Of a stretch of DNA of 64,000 nucleotides, positions 62,224 through 64,000 are shown piece after piece (the stretch's first letter is position 1; every line of letters starts with the position of its first letter). Location: contig SUZM01000002.1 of NCBI GenBank assembly GCA_015059965.1, positions 164,384 through 228,383 of the forward strand. The letters run 5' to 3'. The notes under the pieces were generated by a model. The model ran no database searches, was not told the origin of the DNA, and saw nothing but the letters and a program-made list of their open reading frames with translations. Position numbers and translations under genes: made by a program. The DNA is from Rikenellaceae bacterium (GTDB lineage: Bacteria; Bacteroidota; Bacteroidia; Bacteroidales; Rikenellaceae).

Positions 62224-63381
62224 ATGCTTTATTACACCCTAGTCCCCTTCCTGCTGGCGCTGGTTGCCGTCTGCTGGATTCATCCCCGATTGGTCCGCAT
62301 TGCGTTGCTGAAGAATATTGTGGACAACCCCGATGCGCGCAAACTGCAGCGTATCCCTATCCCCGTATTGGGTGGTATTGCCGTATTCTTTGGTGCGGTA
62401 ATCGGTATTGCGGTTACCAATGCATTTACCGACTGCTCCTCGTTGCTGGCTATCGTGGCGGCGATGATGGTGATGCTCTACACGGGAACCATGGATGACA
62501 TCCTGGACCTCTCGCCCGGATTGAGGTTCGTTATCGAGATCGGCATCGTTGTCCTGCTGATTGCTGTGACCGGTAACTCCATCAACAACTTCCATGGACT
62601 GTGGGGGTTCTACAGCGTTCCCGGCTGGATTGCCTGGCCGCTGACGGTCTTTGCCACCGTGGGCATCATCAATGCCATCAACCTGATCGACGGTGTCGAT
62701 GGTCTCTCCTCGGGCTACTGCGTGATGGCCAGCTTCATCTTTGGCGTGGTCTTCCTGCTCTCGGGCCTGCAGACCATGGTGATCTTGGCAGCGGTGTCGG
62801 CCGGCGCTCTGATCCCCTTCTTCTTTCACAACGTCTTCGGCAAGAGCTCTAAGATGTTTATCGGTGATGGGGGTACCCTGGTTATGGGTATCGTCCTCTC
62901 CTCATTTGTGCTCAATACCCTGTCGGAAGGATCGGCCGTTACGGAGTATGTGAACGAGAGTTTCGGCGTGATCCCCTTTACGCTTGCTGTGCTCTCGGTA
63001 CCGGTCTTTGATACCCTGCGGGTTATGACGGCCCGTATCGTGCGTGGTACCTCGCCTTTCCATCCCGACAAAACCCACCTGCACCACCTCTTTATCGAAT
63101 TGGGCTTCTCGCATGCCGGAACAACCGTCTGCATCCTGACACTCAATTCGTTGGTCGTGCTCTTCCATTGGCTGATCTACGCAATGGGCTTTTCGATTGA
63201 TGTTCAGCTCTATGCCGTTGTGATCATGAGCCTGCTGGTAACCTCGGGATTCTACTACGGCATGAAACGCATTTCGCCCGAGGGGTGGATCAAGCGTTTC
63301 TCGAATCTCTTGGCTCGCATGAGCCATATCGAACGCCGGGGGGCATTTCTCCTGATGCAGAAAATAGTTGATAAAATATAA
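62224..63381 (+). CDS. WecA/MraY-family undecaprenyl-phosphate sugar-1-phosphate transferase
   Basis: Starts polysaccharide assembly by moving a sugar-1-phosphate (probably GlcNAc-1-P) onto undecaprenyl phosphate at the inner membrane. From the ATG at 62224 it has 385 residues and about 10-11 helices. Diagnostic loops are TGTMDDILDLSP, NAINLIDGVDGLSSG, MFIGDGGTLVMG and the His-rich FHPDKTHLHHLFIELGF, which marks the polysaccharide-initiating group rather than MraY. The start at 62188 would add non-homologous residues. It is the first enzyme of the locus. Confidence 0.9.
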   Translation: MLYYTLVPFLLALVAVCWIHPRLVRIALLKNIVDNPDARKLQRIPIPVLGGIAVFFGAVIGIAVTNAFTDCSSLLAIVAAMMVMLYTGTMDDILDLSPGLRFVIEIGIVVLLIAVTGNSINNFHGLWGFYSVPGWIAWPLTVFATVGIINAINLIDGVDGLSSGYCVMASFIFGVVFLLSGLQTMVILAAVSAGALIPFFFHNVFGKSSKMFIGDGGTLVMGIVLSSFVLNTLSEGSAVTEYVNESFGVIPFTLAVLSVPVFDTLRVMTARIVRGTSPFHPDKTHLHHLFIELGFSHAGTTVCILTLNSLVVLFHWLIYAMGFSIDVQLYAVVIMSLLVTSGFYYGMKRISPEGWIKRFSNLLARMSHIERRGAFLLMQKIVDKI

Positions 63382-63395
63382 TAGGTATAAGAGAG

Positions 63396-64000
63396 ATGAA
63401 ACGGGTATTGGTAACCGGATCGGCGGGATTCATAGGTTCGCGGTTGGTATTGCGGTTACTGGCCGAGGAGCCAGGGATTGAGATCGTGGGTTTGGACTCG
63501 ATGAACGACTACTACGACGTTCGGATCAAGGAGTACCGTCTTCGGGAGTTGTCGGAGGCCGCGGCGGCACATGTCGAGAGCAAGTGGCACTTTGTGCAGG
63601 GGAACCTGGCAGACAAGGCGCTGATCGACCGGCTCTTTGCGGAGTACGACTTCGACGTGGTTGTGAATCTCGCGGCCCAGGCCGGAGTGCGCTACTCGAT
63701 CACCAATCCGGAGGCCTACATCGAGAGCAATCTGGTGGGCTTCTTCAACATCCTGGAGGCCTGTCGCCACAGCTACGACGGAGGCCGCCAGGGGGTGGAG
63801 CACCTGGTCTACGCCTCCTCATCTTCGGTCTACGGTTCGAACAAAAAGGTCCCCTACTCCACGGACGACAAGATGGACAACCCGGTCTCGCTCTACGCGG
63901 CGACCAAGAAGTCGAACGAGCTGATGGCCCACGCCTACTCGAAGCTCTACAACATCCCCTCGACGGGCCTTCGATTCTTCACGGTCTACGGCCCTGCCGG
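63396..64000 (+). CDS. NAD-dependent nucleotide-sugar epimerase (cut by window end)
   Basis: The ATG at 63396 opens a frame that runs off the window after 201 codons. It starts with the Rossmann motif VLVTGSAGFIGSRL, then LDSMNDYYDVRIKEYRLREL, typical of UDP-glucuronate 4-epimerases. The catalytic pair is visible in YASSSSVYG and YAATKKSNEL (Tyr and Lys). It is likely to supply UDP-galacturonate or a related sugar to the polysaccharide encoded downstream. It lies 14 bp after the transferase gene, on the same transcript. The exact substrate cannot be fixed from this part. Confidence 0.88.
   Translation, partial: MKRVLVTGSAGFIGSRLVLRLLAEEPGIEIVGLDSMNDYYDVRIKEYRLRELSEAAAAHVESKWHFVQGNLADKALIDRLFAEYDFDVVVNLAAQAGVRYSITNPEAYIESNLVGFFNILEACRHSYDGGRQGVEHLVYASSSSVYGSNKKVPYSTDDKMDNPVSLYAATKKSNELMAHAYSKLYNIPSTGLRFFTVYGPA

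Overview
The window looks like the chromosome of a gut Bacteroidales species, most likely Alistipes (Rikenellaceae). The evidence is a SusC/SusD pair, a fimbrillin lipoprotein, a fused MurF-Alr, a Bacteroidetes-type LptD, DUF4923 and GGGtGRT proteins, UpxY-type antiterminators, and repeated Bacteroidetes promoters (TTG or TTTG, 19-21 bp, TAnnTTTG). The DNA is moderately GC-rich with AT-rich intergenic regions. I found no rRNA, tRNA, CRISPR array, transposase or phage gene.

Layout. Positions 1-24795 read on the minus strand. They hold an RND efflux adaptor and the start of its permease; a sufBCDS iron-sulfur operon running into tmk and a DoxX-like gene; a fimbrillin preceded by a 47-residue ORF; a GNAT/ROK regulator pair; fabD; nagB; a six-gene operon (13885-21622) built around a large tubulin-like GTPase; and lptD. 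Positions 24914-51122 read on the plus strand. They hold an amidase, an MCE protein, mutS2, murF-alr, an RsmI-like methylase, grpE-dnaJ, mutL, a rhomboid protease, an EEP-family protein, a YhcH protein, an MFS exporter, a susC-susD-lipoprotein operon, and a NifU-like/GGGtGRT pair. Positions 51405-60158 read on the minus strand: DUF4923, a BamA-like barrel, a DksA-like protein, ileS and an MsbA-like ABC exporter. From 61053 to the window end a surface-polysaccharide locus begins on the plus strand: two NusG-like genes, a WecA/MraY-like transferase and a nucleotide-sugar epimerase cut by the window edge.

Most notable systems. (1) The tubulin-like operon encodes a FtsZ/tubulin-superfamily protein of about 1020 residues, a small membrane protein, a zinc-ribbon/TM/Ig-like/MORN protein and three secreted proteins. 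It looks like an uncharacterised cytoskeletal or membrane-remodelling module that spans the envelope. (2) The polysaccharide locus is preceded by a perfect 19-bp inverted repeat (60606-60624 and 60894-60912). It encloses 269 bp whose only good promoter points away from the locus, so this is probably a phase-variable promoter captured in the OFF orientation. A strong leader hairpin and two tandem NusG paralogues follow. (3) The NifU-like/GGGtGRT pair is a conserved two-gene unit of unknown function. (4) Two families of long (110-127 nt) intergenic palindromes recur in the window, one of them as four tandem 125-bp units.

All functional calls come from reading motifs by eye. No database search was run.
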